A DNA stretch of 64,000 bases from positions 1 through 64,000 of IMG/VR virus record IMGVR_UViG_3300044729_003839; one strand, given 5' to 3'. The stretch's first letter is position 1. Each line of letters opens with the position of its first letter. The stretch is from a virus. A program made the position numbers and the translations under genes. Shown here piece by piece: positions 21,985 to 28,839 of this stretch. The notes beneath the pieces are model-generated. The model was not told the origin of the DNA and ran no database searches. It saw nothing but the letters and a program-made list of their open reading frames with translations.

Positions 21985-22287
21985 ATGACTCCGGAAAAGT
22001 TCACCGAGTTGTTCAACTCCTGTTTGTGGGGAGCGTGGATAGTCGTTATCCTAGCCTGGTGCTTCGCTTTACTGAGTAAATCTATCCCCGAAAAAACAAG
22101 CGTAACAAATCAACGTTTGCGAAGATGGCAGGAAAACATTGCGCAAATAAAAGAAAGCAATGATCGGCTGGAGCGCAGCGCCTGGCGGCTCGGTAACAGG
22201 CAGGCTCGACTACCGCATCCTCCCCCTCCGGATGTGCTAGGATCCAAAGATCTGCAAGACAAACAAGGGGGCCAGGGATCGGCCTGA
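21985..22287 (+). CDS. Small membrane protein with charged helical tail
   Basis: A 100-residue protein from ATG 21985: hydrophobic LWGAWIVVILAWCFALL at about 13-29, then a coiled-coil-like helix (RRWQENIAQIKESNDRLERS) and a proline-rich tail. A longer in-frame start at 21910 would overlap the upstream gene and add a second hydrophobic stretch. Lysis-associated membrane role is possible but unproven. Confidence 0.55.
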   Translation: MTPEKFTELFNSCLWGAWIVVILAWCFALLSKSIPEKTSVTNQRLRRWQENIAQIKESNDRLERSAWRLGNRQARLPHPPPPDVLGSKDLQDKQGGQGSA

Positions 22288-22383
22288 ATCCCCCGTCTTG
22301 TATGAAACCCTGCAAAGCCCTGGCTACGGTCAGGGCTTTGTGGTATTATTAAAAAGTAAGGGCAGGCCCTTTGGGTCGGAACC

Positions 22384-22407
22384 GGGAGGTAGAGCCTCCC
22401 GTTTTAT
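22384..22407 (+). terminator. Rho-independent terminator
   Basis: GGGAGG-TAGAG-CCTCCC followed by GTTTTATT. Ends the 21233-22287 unit just ahead of the TGTGCTATAAT promoter. Confidence 0.7.
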
Positions 22408-22409
22408 TG

Positions 22410-22420
22410 TGTGCTATAAT
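22410..22420 (+). promoter_or_regulatory. Extended -10 promoter TGTGCTATAAT
   Basis: TATAAT at 22415-22420 preceded by TGTGC. No clear -35 box; extended -10 promoters do not need one. Transcribes the RlpA-like gene with a roughly 160-nt leader containing the 22447 hairpin. Confidence 0.6.
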
Positions 22421-22590
22421 ATCGTGGCAGGATCCACTACCTGTACCGGATTTGCGCAGCAAATCCGAATCGTACCGCTTTCACGACACGTTGTGCTTGA
22501 GGTGCGTCCCGGATCCGGCCTTGTCGGGGTAACGCGGTTTATCCGTACCCGCCAATCGAGTCGTAATCCGGTGTCCTTTGCTCTATTCTA

Positions 22591-22959
22591 ATGCGTTTTT
22601 TAACCATTCCTCTCCTCTCCCTCGCCCTGCTGTCCGCTTTCCCCCTGCCTTCACACGCCCTAGCTCGTGTATGCGGCCGAGCATCGTTCTACGGCCTGGG
22701 AGACGGCTTCGCTGGCCGTACAACCGCCTCTGGGGAGACCATGCGCCCCAGCGCTATGACAACCGCGCACAGAACCCTCCCATTCGGTACCCGGCTTCTC
22801 GTCACTAACCGCTCGAATGGCAGCCAAGTCGTAGTCAGAGTCAACGATCGTGGGCCAGCAGTATTGGACAGAATTTTAGACCTCTCTGCTGGGGCCTTTG
22901 TTAGAATTGCCCCCCAAAGTTCCGGACTGGCCGACGTGTGCTTCTCAACCCTAAGCTGA
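22591..22959 (+). CDS. RlpA-like double-psi beta-barrel protein, secreted
   Basis: A 122-residue protein with a signal peptide (residues 1-25, hydrophobic core LTIPLLSLALLSAF, SHALA cut site). The mature part is a single RlpA/barwin-like barrel: GRASFYGLGDGFAGRTTASG, THRTLPFGTRLLV-like segment and VRVNDRGP with the conserved Asp. RlpA proteins cut peptidoglycan glycan strands; in a phage this would assist lysis or wall passage. The host RlpA SPOR domain is absent. Confidence 0.8.
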   Translation: MRFLTIPLLSLALLSAFPLPSHALARVCGRASFYGLGDGFAGRTTASGETMRPSAMTTAHRTLPFGTRLLVTNRSNGSQVVVRVNDRGPAVLDRILDLSAGAFVRIAPQSSGLADVCFSTLS

Positions 22960-22973
22960 GTATTTGCAGTCAA

Positions 22974-23011
22974 ACCCTCTGATGTGTTAAAATTACACCA
23001 GGGGGTTTTAT
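22974..23011 (+). terminator. Terminator-like hairpin
   Basis: ACCCTCTG and CAGGGGGT pair with one bulge, enclosing GTGT...ACAC, followed by TTTATT just before the endonuclease ATG. Ends transcription after the RlpA-like gene. Confidence 0.5.
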
Positions 23012-23012
23012 T

Positions 23013-23840
23013 ATGCCTAAAAAATTAACAGAATCAGAGTACGACTTAAGGTTATCTTCAATAGGAAAAGTCGTTAGGATAGGCCATTATGTTAATGGTA
23101 GTACCAAAATACTTCACAGGTGTTTAATACACAATGAAGTCTTGCAGGGCACACCTTCAGATTTACTGAACGGCCATGGTTTATATTGTTGCTGGAACGG
23201 GGGATTAAATAAACAAGCTAAGCTTAATTATGATAAAAAATTAAAAGAAACTGGAAACTTAGAAAGAGTAGAAGAGTACAAAACCAGCAGATTGCCTATT
23301 AAGCACAGGTGCCTTACTCACAATTTAGAATTTTTTATGCCCCCCAGGAGGGCATTAATGGGGAGAAAACCCCCGTGCTGCGTTGGAAATGGGAGAAAAT
23401 CCCTGTATTCCATGCTAATGAGCCCGGGAGAGTACGCCTCTTATTCTAAATCTTATGTTTATATTTACCAATTAAAAAATTACCCTAATTACTATAAGAT
23501 AGGGATATCTTATAATATAAAAACTCGCTCTGATGACCCTGAATATGGAGAACTTGTGTGCTGTTGGGAAAATAGCAGGATAAACACATTTTTAATTGAA
23601 CAAGCCAGCCTTTCTGATAATCTATTAAATAGAATTTGCCCAGAGGAGCTTATTAAAAGAAGCTGGCCTGGAAAAACAGAAGTAGTAAATAACAAAGAAA
23701 GCCTGGTAGTAGATGTTGTGCAATATTACGTTGACCAGTTAGAATATTTAGGCAAATTTGAGTTTATACTAAACTATTTAAATCCTAGCGAGGAGGAGAA
23801 AAGTATATGTCTAAACTTTAATAAACCCCGAGATCGATGA
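23013..23840 (+). CDS. Homing-endonuclease-like protein (Cys/His modules plus GIY-YIG-like domain)
   Basis: A 275-residue relative of the 8799-10004 protein. Two Cys/His modules (HRCLIHN...YCCWN and HRCLTHN...PPCCV) precede a GIY-YIG-like domain: YVYIYQLKNYPNYYKIGIS, an Arg, FLIEQASL, then CPEEL and WPGKTEV. AT-rich coding compared with the RlpA gene. It lies between an intact RlpA-like gene and a fragment of a second RlpA 3' end, the expected footprint of homing into a conserved gene. Nuclease activity inferred. Confidence 0.7.
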   Translation: MPKKLTESEYDLRLSSIGKVVRIGHYVNGSTKILHRCLIHNEVLQGTPSDLLNGHGLYCCWNGGLNKQAKLNYDKKLKETGNLERVEEYKTSRLPIKHRCLTHNLEFFMPPRRALMGRKPPCCVGNGRKSLYSMLMSPGEYASYSKSYVYIYQLKNYPNYYKIGISYNIKTRSDDPEYGELVCCWENSRINTFLIEQASLSDNLLNRICPEELIKRSWPGKTEVVNNKESLVVDVVQYYVDQLEYLGKFEFILNYLNPSEEEKSICLNFNKPRDR

Positions 23841-23841
23841 A

Positions 23842-23940
23842 GTTAACGACCGAGTGCTCGACCTGTCCTCCGGCGCCTTTACACAGATCGCACCAGCGAG
23901 TCAAGGCGTAGCGAATGTCTGCTACCGCCCTATTGCCTGA
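23842..23940 (+). pseudogene. 3' remnant of a second RlpA-like gene
   Basis: In frame to TGA 23938 the sequence reads VNDRVLDLSSGAF then IAPASQGVANVC, matching VNDRG...DLSAGAFVRIAPQSSGLADVC of the intact RlpA-like protein. No start codon or N-terminal part remains. It is either the original gene tail displaced by the inserted endonuclease, or what is left of a tandem duplicate. Confidence 0.7.
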
Positions 23941-23963
23941 TTCTACATTTACAAGGGGGAGGA

Positions 23964-24440
23964 TCAGTCCTCCCCTTTTTCTTCGTCTTCGCCTTCGCCC
24001 TCCTCATCTTCATCGGCTTCTTTGCCGTCACTAACCTTAGTGACCGACCCGAGCAAATATTTGACTTTCGCCATATCTTCCATCAGACCTTCCACAAAGC
24101 TCAGAACGCCATACTGCTCGGCGTCATCCGCTTTGATGTGAAGTTTCTTCATCGAGTCGCACAGATCTTCCGTCACTTCGTAAAGCTCTTTCGCAAGATC
24201 TTCGCAAGTCGACCATTCAAGTTCGGGTACGTTGTGATAAATCTTGGCCGGAATCTCTACACCATGGCTTCTGGCCAGTTCGGCAGTCGCATCAATCTTT
24301 TCGCCAACTATTTCATACACCTTCTCAAACAGAAGATGGTACTGATAAAAGTTAGGTCCGTCAACATTAAAATGTGCGAGATGCGCAGCATGAGCAAGGT
24401 TGTTCTGTGCGGTAAGCAGGTCAATAAATTGTTCTTTCAT
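23964..24440 (-). CDS. Dps/ferritin-like protein
   Basis: A 158-residue four-helix-bundle protein. The Dps signature is clear: AHFNVDGPNFYQYHLLFEKV with His23 and His35, then EKIDATAE with Asp50 and Glu54, the intersubunit ferroxidase ligands. The tail is very acidic (DEDEEGEGEDEEKGED), unlike the DNA-binding Lys tails of many Dps. It may store iron or detoxify peroxide, or be a virion protein, since it sits at the end of the minus-strand structural operon. Start ATG 24440 is chosen; an upstream in-frame ATG would add a disordered proline stretch. Confidence 0.75.
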   Translation of the reverse strand: MKEQFIDLLTAQNNLAHAAHLAHFNVDGPNFYQYHLLFEKVYEIVGEKIDATAELARSHGVEIPAKIYHNVPELEWSTCEDLAKELYEVTEDLCDSMKKLHIKADDAEQYGVLSFVEGLMEDMAKVKYLLGSVTKVSDGKEADEDEEGEGEDEEKGED

Positions 24441-24465
24441 GGTGGGAGGAGGGGGTGGTGAGAAA

Positions 24466-25410
24466 TCAGGGGCTGGACTTCTCATTATACACCTTTGTAA
24501 GGCCGATATTAAGCTGCTGTCTGGCTGATTTACCCGGCTCGGTGTTGGGGACCGTGCCAATCTCGTTTCTCCAAAGGCCCGCATCGATTTTAAGCCTAAA
24601 CCAATCAGGGTAATCGCTTCCTGCCTTAATGCCCTCCGCTGTGCATTTCCAAAAATTATTCAAAGTGCCCGCCGTCACTTTAGAATTATCAATAGTGCCG
24701 TCTGGCCTTACTGCGGTTGACGGAATAAACACGTATTCAGCGTTCCCCGACCCCTCAGGTCCAATGCACTCCCAGTGCAATCTGTCACCAATAAGTCTGC
24801 CGCATCTCGAGTCCTCGACAACATATTTTTGCACCTGGCCGACACCTACTGTCCGCCTCCAAACCGCTAAGCCCGTTTGCCGATTATCAGCAGTAACGAG
24901 ACATTTACGTACGGGCAAGAAGTCCTCCACCTTAATAGGGTCGAAGGCTGCACAGGGTTGAGAATAGAATCTCGAATCCGCAATCAACACTTTGATGGTG
25001 TAGGTCTGCTCGTAGATGAACTGCGAGCCTTCTTTCGTGACTTGCACGAATTTTTCTGCCCCGAGTTCGAAGCCGGTTTGAAACTCGAGTCCCGGTATTT
25101 CTGGGACCCACCCGGTGACCGCATCGGCCAATAGGTCGAGAATAGGAAGGCAGAAAGAATGTCCTTCACGCTGTGCTTGCTTTTGTACAAGAGTCAACGT
25201 ATAGTTCATCTTCCTCATACGGACTGTCGGTATATACGCCCCTTCGTGGGGGTTTTCGGTGTCCGCACCCGTGAACGATACTATTATCATGGCTTGTTCT
25301 GCCACGCGGCCAGACTCATCGAGGCTCTCGGCGAGCCGGAGGACCACGGCGCTTTGCCCCAAAGTCTCGTGGACTTTTCTGTGAAGTTGATTCTCAATCT
25401 CGAGAAGCAT
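24466..25410 (-). CDS. Mu gp37-like tail/head completion protein
   Basis: A 314-residue protein. N-terminal LEIENQLHRKVHETLG and YTLTLVQKQAQREG...LPILDLLADAVTGWVPE follow the Mu-type gp37 (DUF1834) pattern, which lies beside gp36 in Mu-like phages; here gp36 is the next structural gene. The middle carries a cysteine-containing insert and the C-terminus is a beta-rich extension not usual in the Mu protein. A GTTGAAAGCT motif (25433-25442) is 23 bp upstream. Confidence 0.55.
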   Translation of the reverse strand: MLLEIENQLHRKVHETLGQSAVVLRLAESLDESGRVAEQAMIIVSFTGADTENPHEGAYIPTVRMRKMNYTLTLVQKQAQREGHSFCLPILDLLADAVTGWVPEIPGLEFQTGFELGAEKFVQVTKEGSQFIYEQTYTIKVLIADSRFYSQPCAAFDPIKVEDFLPVRKCLVTADNRQTGLAVWRRTVGVGQVQKYVVEDSRCGRLIGDRLHWECIGPEGSGNAEYVFIPSTAVRPDGTIDNSKVTAGTLNNFWKCTAEGIKAGSDYPDWFRLKIDAGLWRNEIGTVPNTEPGKSARQQLNIGLTKVYNEKSSP

Positions 25411-25432
25411 GGCCTATAATAATGTCGCTAAG

Positions 25433-25442
25433 AGCTTTCAAC
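25433..25442 (-). promoter_or_regulatory. GTTGAAAGCT motif
   Basis: Exact motif 23 bp upstream of the gp37-like gene; downstream ATTATTATAGG lies near the expected start site. Confidence 0.5.
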
Positions 25443-25450
25443 ACTTTTTT

Positions 25451-25669
25451 ATGGCAGACTCAAAAATTGTATGGCAGAATACACTGGACGGCAAATTCCA
25501 GTGCCAGGTCGAGGAGTACATGGAGACCTGGGGCTATCTCACAATGAGATTGATTGGGACGGGTGAGACGGTCTACACCAAAGCCGTGCCCATCTCGCGT
25601 TACTTCAAGGCGCAGGATGTGCTATGGTGGGGGAGGTATTGTATCGCGGCAGCCAGGAAGCTGCCATGA
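25451..25669 (+). CDS. Small unknown protein, 72 aa
   Basis: On the plus strand amid minus-strand structural genes. Reads MADSKIVWQNTLDGKFQCQV then YMETWGYLTMRL, a strand-rich soluble protein. An in-frame ATG at 25409 overlaps the neighbouring start and the promoter motif, so 25451 is preferred. It is convergent with the next minus-strand gene (2 bp apart). Confidence 0.55.
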   Translation: MADSKIVWQNTLDGKFQCQVEEYMETWGYLTMRLIGTGETVYTKAVPISRYFKAQDVLWWGRYCIAAARKLP

Positions 25670-25670
25670 A

Positions 25671-26021
25671 TCAAAACTCTCCACCTGAGACATAATCAAG
25701 CAGTTCCCAGAACCCGGTCGTGTAGTCGTAGGCCAAGATGTCATCGGCTTGAGGCGACCGGGCAAAATTCACATCAGCCAAATCTTTTAACTTACGGGTA
25801 GCTTCAAGGTTGATAATGTATTGGCGAAGTTCGCTTGCCGATTGTTTGTAAGGTGTCGAGTCGGGGAACACACCAAATCCAGATTGATTCAGCCCGTACA
25901 ACGAACCGCTGTTCCATGAACAGTCGCTTGTTCCTTGATTGGGGAGAATGGTTAGCATACCCGCCCCACCCGGCATAGCCGGGTTCAAAGGATCATAGCC
26001 ATAATTTTGATTTTGCGACAT
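25671..26021 (-). CDS. Small virion-like protein with fibre hinge motif
   Basis: A 116-residue protein: Gly/Asn/Pro-rich N-terminus, then LKDLADVNFARSPQADDIL followed by YDYTTGFWELL. The pattern LxDLxDV...PxxGDxLxYd...W recurs in phage tail-fibre proteins, and in this window also at 26057-26848 and 50473-51099. Probably a short fibre or connector piece. GTTGAAAGCT motif at 26047-26056. Confidence 0.6.
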   Translation of the reverse strand: MSQNQNYGYDPLNPAMPGGAGMLTILPNQGTSDCSWNSGSLYGLNQSGFGVFPDSTPYKQSASELRQYIINLEATRKLKDLADVNFARSPQADDILAYDYTTGFWELLDYVSGGEF

Positions 26022-26046
26022 CCTTTAATATCCTACTAACTTACTA

Positions 26047-26056
26047 AGCTTTCAAC
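26047..26056 (-). promoter_or_regulatory. GTTGAAAGCT motif
   Basis: Exact motif, followed on the minus strand by TAGTAAGTTAGTAGGATAT; 26 bp upstream of the 25671-26021 gene. Confidence 0.5.
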
Positions 26057-26848
26057 TTAGAAATTATCCGATTCCTGTAAACCGCCATCGTATGTAGTGA
26101 TATTTCCATCGCTGTCTTCGACCACTAAAATATCACCTTCTTGTGGATTCACGGCTTCCTGCGTGTCGGCGAACGATGCCAGGTCGCGGGTTGTTTCCAA
26201 TTCATCAAACAGTTTGTTAACTGCTAGTGTACTATCACTGATAATCGTTACATCGTTACGGCTTAAGTTGCCGCTAGGGCCTCTGTCCGTAACACTATTA
26301 ATAACTTCGGCGTTCTTTCTCCGATATATGTTCCAGCGATTGTTCGTGCCCCAACGCATTTCCCACCTCGCGAGAGATACATCGGTAAGAGACCGATCTC
26401 TTTGCGTGTTCGACATAACCATTGCACATTGACTGTTCCAATACCTGTACGCCTCTTGCCATTTAATACCTGTAGACGGACTTGCTTTACTCGCCCAGAT
26501 GTCAAGCTGCTTGAGTGCTGCCTCTGCCGCATCGACAACAGCTTGCCTAGGACGCAGCGTATCCAGATACCAGCGGGCAATAATAGCTTGCGTACGCCGA
26601 AACGACCCGGCAATCAACAACTTGCCTGCAGGCGGGGCAGTCTCTCTAAAACTTTGTATCAACAACGCCGCGTCATTCAACGCGAGTTGGATTTTTTCGT
26701 AGTTAATAGTGTTCGCGGTGGGATCTTCGAGCCGCGACAACTCAAGGGCCTCGTTGTACCCGAAAATGTCTATAAAATAGTCGACTGAAGCCGGGCTGCA
26801 CTGATCAGCTACACCGTGTGAATCGGGGGGTGGGGTGTACGGTGCCAT
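26057..26848 (-). CDS. Mu gp36-like head/neck protein with fibre-hinge tail
   Basis: A 263-residue protein. Residues 15-125 (SPASVDYFIDIFGYNEALEL, ALNDAALLIQSFRE, IARWYLDTLRPRQAVVDAAE) follow the DUF1320/gp36 pattern of Mu-like phages: N-terminal fG element, AxxDA helix, and the IARxxL...A helix. The C-terminus carries the fibre-type motif DLASFADTQEAVNPQEGDIL, which the usual gp36 lacks. The gp37-like gene is close by. A T4-late-like TATAAATA follows its GTTGAAAGCT motif. Confidence 0.6.
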   Translation of the reverse strand: MAPYTPPPDSHGVADQCSPASVDYFIDIFGYNEALELSRLEDPTANTINYEKIQLALNDAALLIQSFRETAPPAGKLLIAGSFRRTQAIIARWYLDTLRPRQAVVDAAEAALKQLDIWASKASPSTGIKWQEAYRYWNSQCAMVMSNTQRDRSLTDVSLARWEMRWGTNNRWNIYRRKNAEVINSVTDRGPSGNLSRNDVTIISDSTLAVNKLFDELETTRDLASFADTQEAVNPQEGDILVVEDSDGNITTYDGGLQESDNF

Positions 26849-26864
26849 TCAGTTCGCAAAACAC

Positions 26865-26885
26865 TATTTATACAGAGCTTTCAAC
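26865..26885 (-). promoter_or_regulatory. Late-type promoter: GTTGAAAGCT plus TATAAATA
   Basis: On the minus strand GTTGAAAGCT (26876-26885) is followed after 3 bp by TATAAATA (26865-26872), the core of T4 late promoters. It lies 17 bp upstream of the gp36-like gene. Confidence 0.65.
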
Positions 26886-26893
26886 GAAAAATG

Positions 26894-26902
26894 TGCTAGA
26901 AT
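26894..26902 (+). promoter_or_regulatory. Extended -10 box for the endonuclease gene
   Basis: TGCTAGAAT at 26894-26902, part of TGTGCTAGAAT, 25 bp before the endonuclease start. Host-type promoter inferred. Confidence 0.45.
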
Positions 26903-26927
26903 CCGGCCTGGTGAAGGCCTTTTTGGT

Positions 26928-27812
26928 ATGGAAGACACGAATTTTGTTGTTTACATGTATGTCAGGGAGGACGGTACTCCCTACTATATTGGGAAGGGTC
27001 GCCCCTGGAGACCTTACAGGAGAGGGGGAAGACCTTGTGTAACTCCTTCCAGAAATAGAATTTTAATTCTATGCAAAGATATAAGTGAAAAGTCAGCTCT
27101 GAGCATAGAAAAAGACTTAATAGCTGGGTATGGCAGAAAGGATCTAGATCCTGTCAACGGTTTATTGCGTAATCGTTCAGACGGGGGAGAGGGTACTTCT
27201 AATCCTTCACCGGAGAGGATTAAAAGACTCAGGGAAAGGATGACAGGGGAAAGAAACCCGATGTATGGGAAAAGAGGCATTTTGAGTCCAATTTTTGGTA
27301 TAAAACGCACAGAAGAGCAAAGAAGAAGAGCTTCAGAGCAGAAGAGGGGTCCTAATAATTCTTTTTATGGAAAGAAAGGCAAAGAACATAACAGATATGG
27401 CATACCTCACTCTCAGGAAACTCTAGAAAAAATATCTAAATTTTACGACTGGTATCACCCTAATCATGGTGAGATATTAAAAGTTTCAACTAGCAGATTG
27501 CCCGTTATGTTTCCAGACCAAAAGCTGGACAGATCTTCATTATGTAAAGTTTCGAATGGAATTTGTTACCACCACAAGGGCTGGAGACTTTTAAAAAATA
27601 AAGATGTAGACATCTGCAAAGAGTTGAGAAAATCCAGGAGAAAGGGCTCATACAACTGGCACCACAAAGACTATGGGGATCTAAAAGATCTCTCCTGTGT
27701 AGAGCTTATTGCTAAATTTCCGGAATTAAAACTGGCCCTTTCCTCTCTAAGTAAAGTTTCTTTGGGGAGTCAAAAAGCACATAGAGGTTGGAGCATAATT
27801 ATTACTGAGTAA
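26928..27812 (+). CDS. GIY-YIG endonuclease with NUMOD3 repeats
   Basis: From ATG 26928 a 294-residue protein: GIY-YIG core VVYMYVREDGTPYYIGKG with RPWRPYRR and the Glu in LSIEKDL, followed by SDGGEG. Then NUMOD3-type DNA-binding repeats (NPMYGKRG, SPIFGIKR, NNSFYGKKG, HNRYGIPH), and C-terminal paired helices with LSKVS/LCKVS. It lies on the plus strand between minus-strand gp36-like and capsid genes and has its own promoter, so it is a free-standing homing gene. Confidence 0.85.
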   Translation: MEDTNFVVYMYVREDGTPYYIGKGRPWRPYRRGGRPCVTPSRNRILILCKDISEKSALSIEKDLIAGYGRKDLDPVNGLLRNRSDGGEGTSNPSPERIKRLRERMTGERNPMYGKRGILSPIFGIKRTEEQRRRASEQKRGPNNSFYGKKGKEHNRYGIPHSQETLEKISKFYDWYHPNHGEILKVSTSRLPVMFPDQKLDRSSLCKVSNGICYHHKGWRLLKNKDVDICKELRKSRRKGSYNWHHKDYGDLKDLSCVELIAKFPELKLALSSLSKVSLGSQKAHRGWSIIITE

Positions 27813-27816
27813 TAAT

Positions 27817-27848
27817 AAAAAAAAAAATCCCGTCATTTCTGACGGGAT
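27817..27848 (-). terminator. Rho-independent terminator after the capsid gene
   Basis: ATCCCGTCA-GAAA-TGACGGGAT stem (27827-27848) followed on the minus strand by a run of 11 T. The hairpin is symmetric, so it may also slow plus-strand transcripts of the endonuclease. Confidence 0.85.
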
Positions 27849-27870
27849 AGCTATTAAATCAGTCAGTTAA

Positions 27871-28839
27871 TCAGGCAGATTGACCGACGGGATTAAGGAA
27901 GACAGCACCAGCGCCTGCCCTACCAGTTTGTCCCAAACCAACTAACTCAAAGGATCGCTCAACTAAGATGTCACCTTCAAAAACTCTCCGTTCTACGTTA
28001 AATCTTTCTGGCGTAGAGATGGGGTAACCGGAAAGCGTATAGGTATAGGCAAAAGCCGGGTTACCATAGTTAGCATCTAAGAGCGGAGTAAATCCATCCG
28101 AGGCAGCAGAAGGCTGATAGAACAAAATGGCGATATTATCATAGATATTCACCAGTTCGTCTGTCTCAGGGTCCAACTTAAGACGGCGTGCAACACGGAT
28201 TTCGTCAAGACCAAAGATCTCGGCGAGAGTCTTTTCGTTAACGAGCACACCACGTTGCATAAAATCCCTGATTCTTTTATTGCGTTTTAATGCATTAAAC
28301 GCATCAGGAGAGATAACCATCTTATTGGGATAAACAGAACATTGCGTACGCACTTGCTCTTTCATCTCATCAATAAGAACTTCAATGTCAGAAGTTGGGC
28401 TATTGAACTGATCAGCACCACTGTTATAAGTAGCGAGGTCGAGTACGTTACCGGACTCGTACTGAGTAATATCAGTAACTTTCTCCGATACCTCCACTTC
28501 CCAGCTCTGCATCAAGGATTCCGCAGCTCTTTTAGCCACAAAGGCTCTGAGGTCGATAGCAGCAGCACCATTCTTAGCTTCAGCGGCGACTTCTTCAGTC
28601 AACTGCCAGCTAATAGCTTCTTGCCGAAGCGAAAAGCTACGAGTTCCGAACTCGGATTGGATTTTCTGGATATTGGTACCAGGAGCACGCAGGTAAGACA
28701 ACGCAGCAAAAGCTTCCTTGCCAAACACAAGCGTTCTACCAGCACGAACACTCATTGATACGGATGGCCCAAAGAATGTAGCAACACCTTCAGCCTGCCT
28801 ATAACCTTGAGCGATTTGTGTAAGAATTGGGTCAATTAC
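27871..28839 (-). CDS. Major capsid protein, exon 2 (HK97 fold)
   Basis: Exon 2 of the capsid gene; with exon 1 (29726-29749) it gives a 330-residue protein. Within the exon the frame is open upstream of the first ATG (28755) and encodes VIDPILTQIAQGYRQAEGVA, the typical N-terminal arm of HK97-type capsid proteins. Other family features: RTLVFGKEAF, RAPGTNI, SFSLRQEAI, AAIDLRAFVAKRAAESLM, YPNKMVISPDAFNAL and IRDFMQRGVLVNEKTLAEIF. Encoded between the decoration protein and the terminator at 27817. A gene call starting at 28755 would miss 36 residues. Confidence 0.85.
   Translation of the reverse strand, partial: VIDPILTQIAQGYRQAEGVATFFGPSVSMSVRAGRTLVFGKEAFAALSYLRAPGTNIQKIQSEFGTRSFSLRQEAISWQLTEEVAAEAKNGAAAIDLRAFVAKRAAESLMQSWEVEVSEKVTDITQYESGNVLDLATYNSGADQFNSPTSDIEVLIDEMKEQVRTQCSVYPNKMVISPDAFNALKRNKRIRDFMQRGVLVNEKTLAEIFGLDEIRVARRLKLDPETDELVNIYDNIAILFYQPSAASDGFTPLLDANYGNPAFAYTYTLSGYPISTPERFNVERRVFEGDILVERSFELVGLGQTGRAGAGAVFLNPVGQSA

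Larger units (their letters stand above)
22288..22590 (+). other. Noncoding region with terminator, promoter and hairpin
   Basis: Order: an imperfect stem GCCCTGG..TCAGGGC (about 22315-22340), a terminator at 22384-22405, TGTGCTATAAT ending at 22420 (best extended -10 box of the window), and a perfect 9-bp hairpin CGGATTTGC-GCA-GCAAATCCG at 22447-22467 within the likely 5' leader of the RlpA-like gene. A frame 22298-22591 is open but reads as noise. Confidence 0.55.

Noticed and set aside
22298-22591. A 97-codon frame before the RlpA-like gene
   Set aside because: It runs across the terminator, promoter and hairpin of the noncoding region and its translation looks random.
22960-23941. Intron in the RlpA-like gene
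   Set aside because: The upstream RlpA protein is complete with its own stop, and no P7 or P1 pairing of group I type was seen around the endonuclease; the downstream homologous piece duplicates, rather than continues, the protein.
25409-25450. Upstream ATG for the small plus-strand gene at 25451
   Set aside because: It would overlap the start of the divergent gp37-like gene and encode the promoter motif as protein; the later ATG begins a more protein-like sequence.
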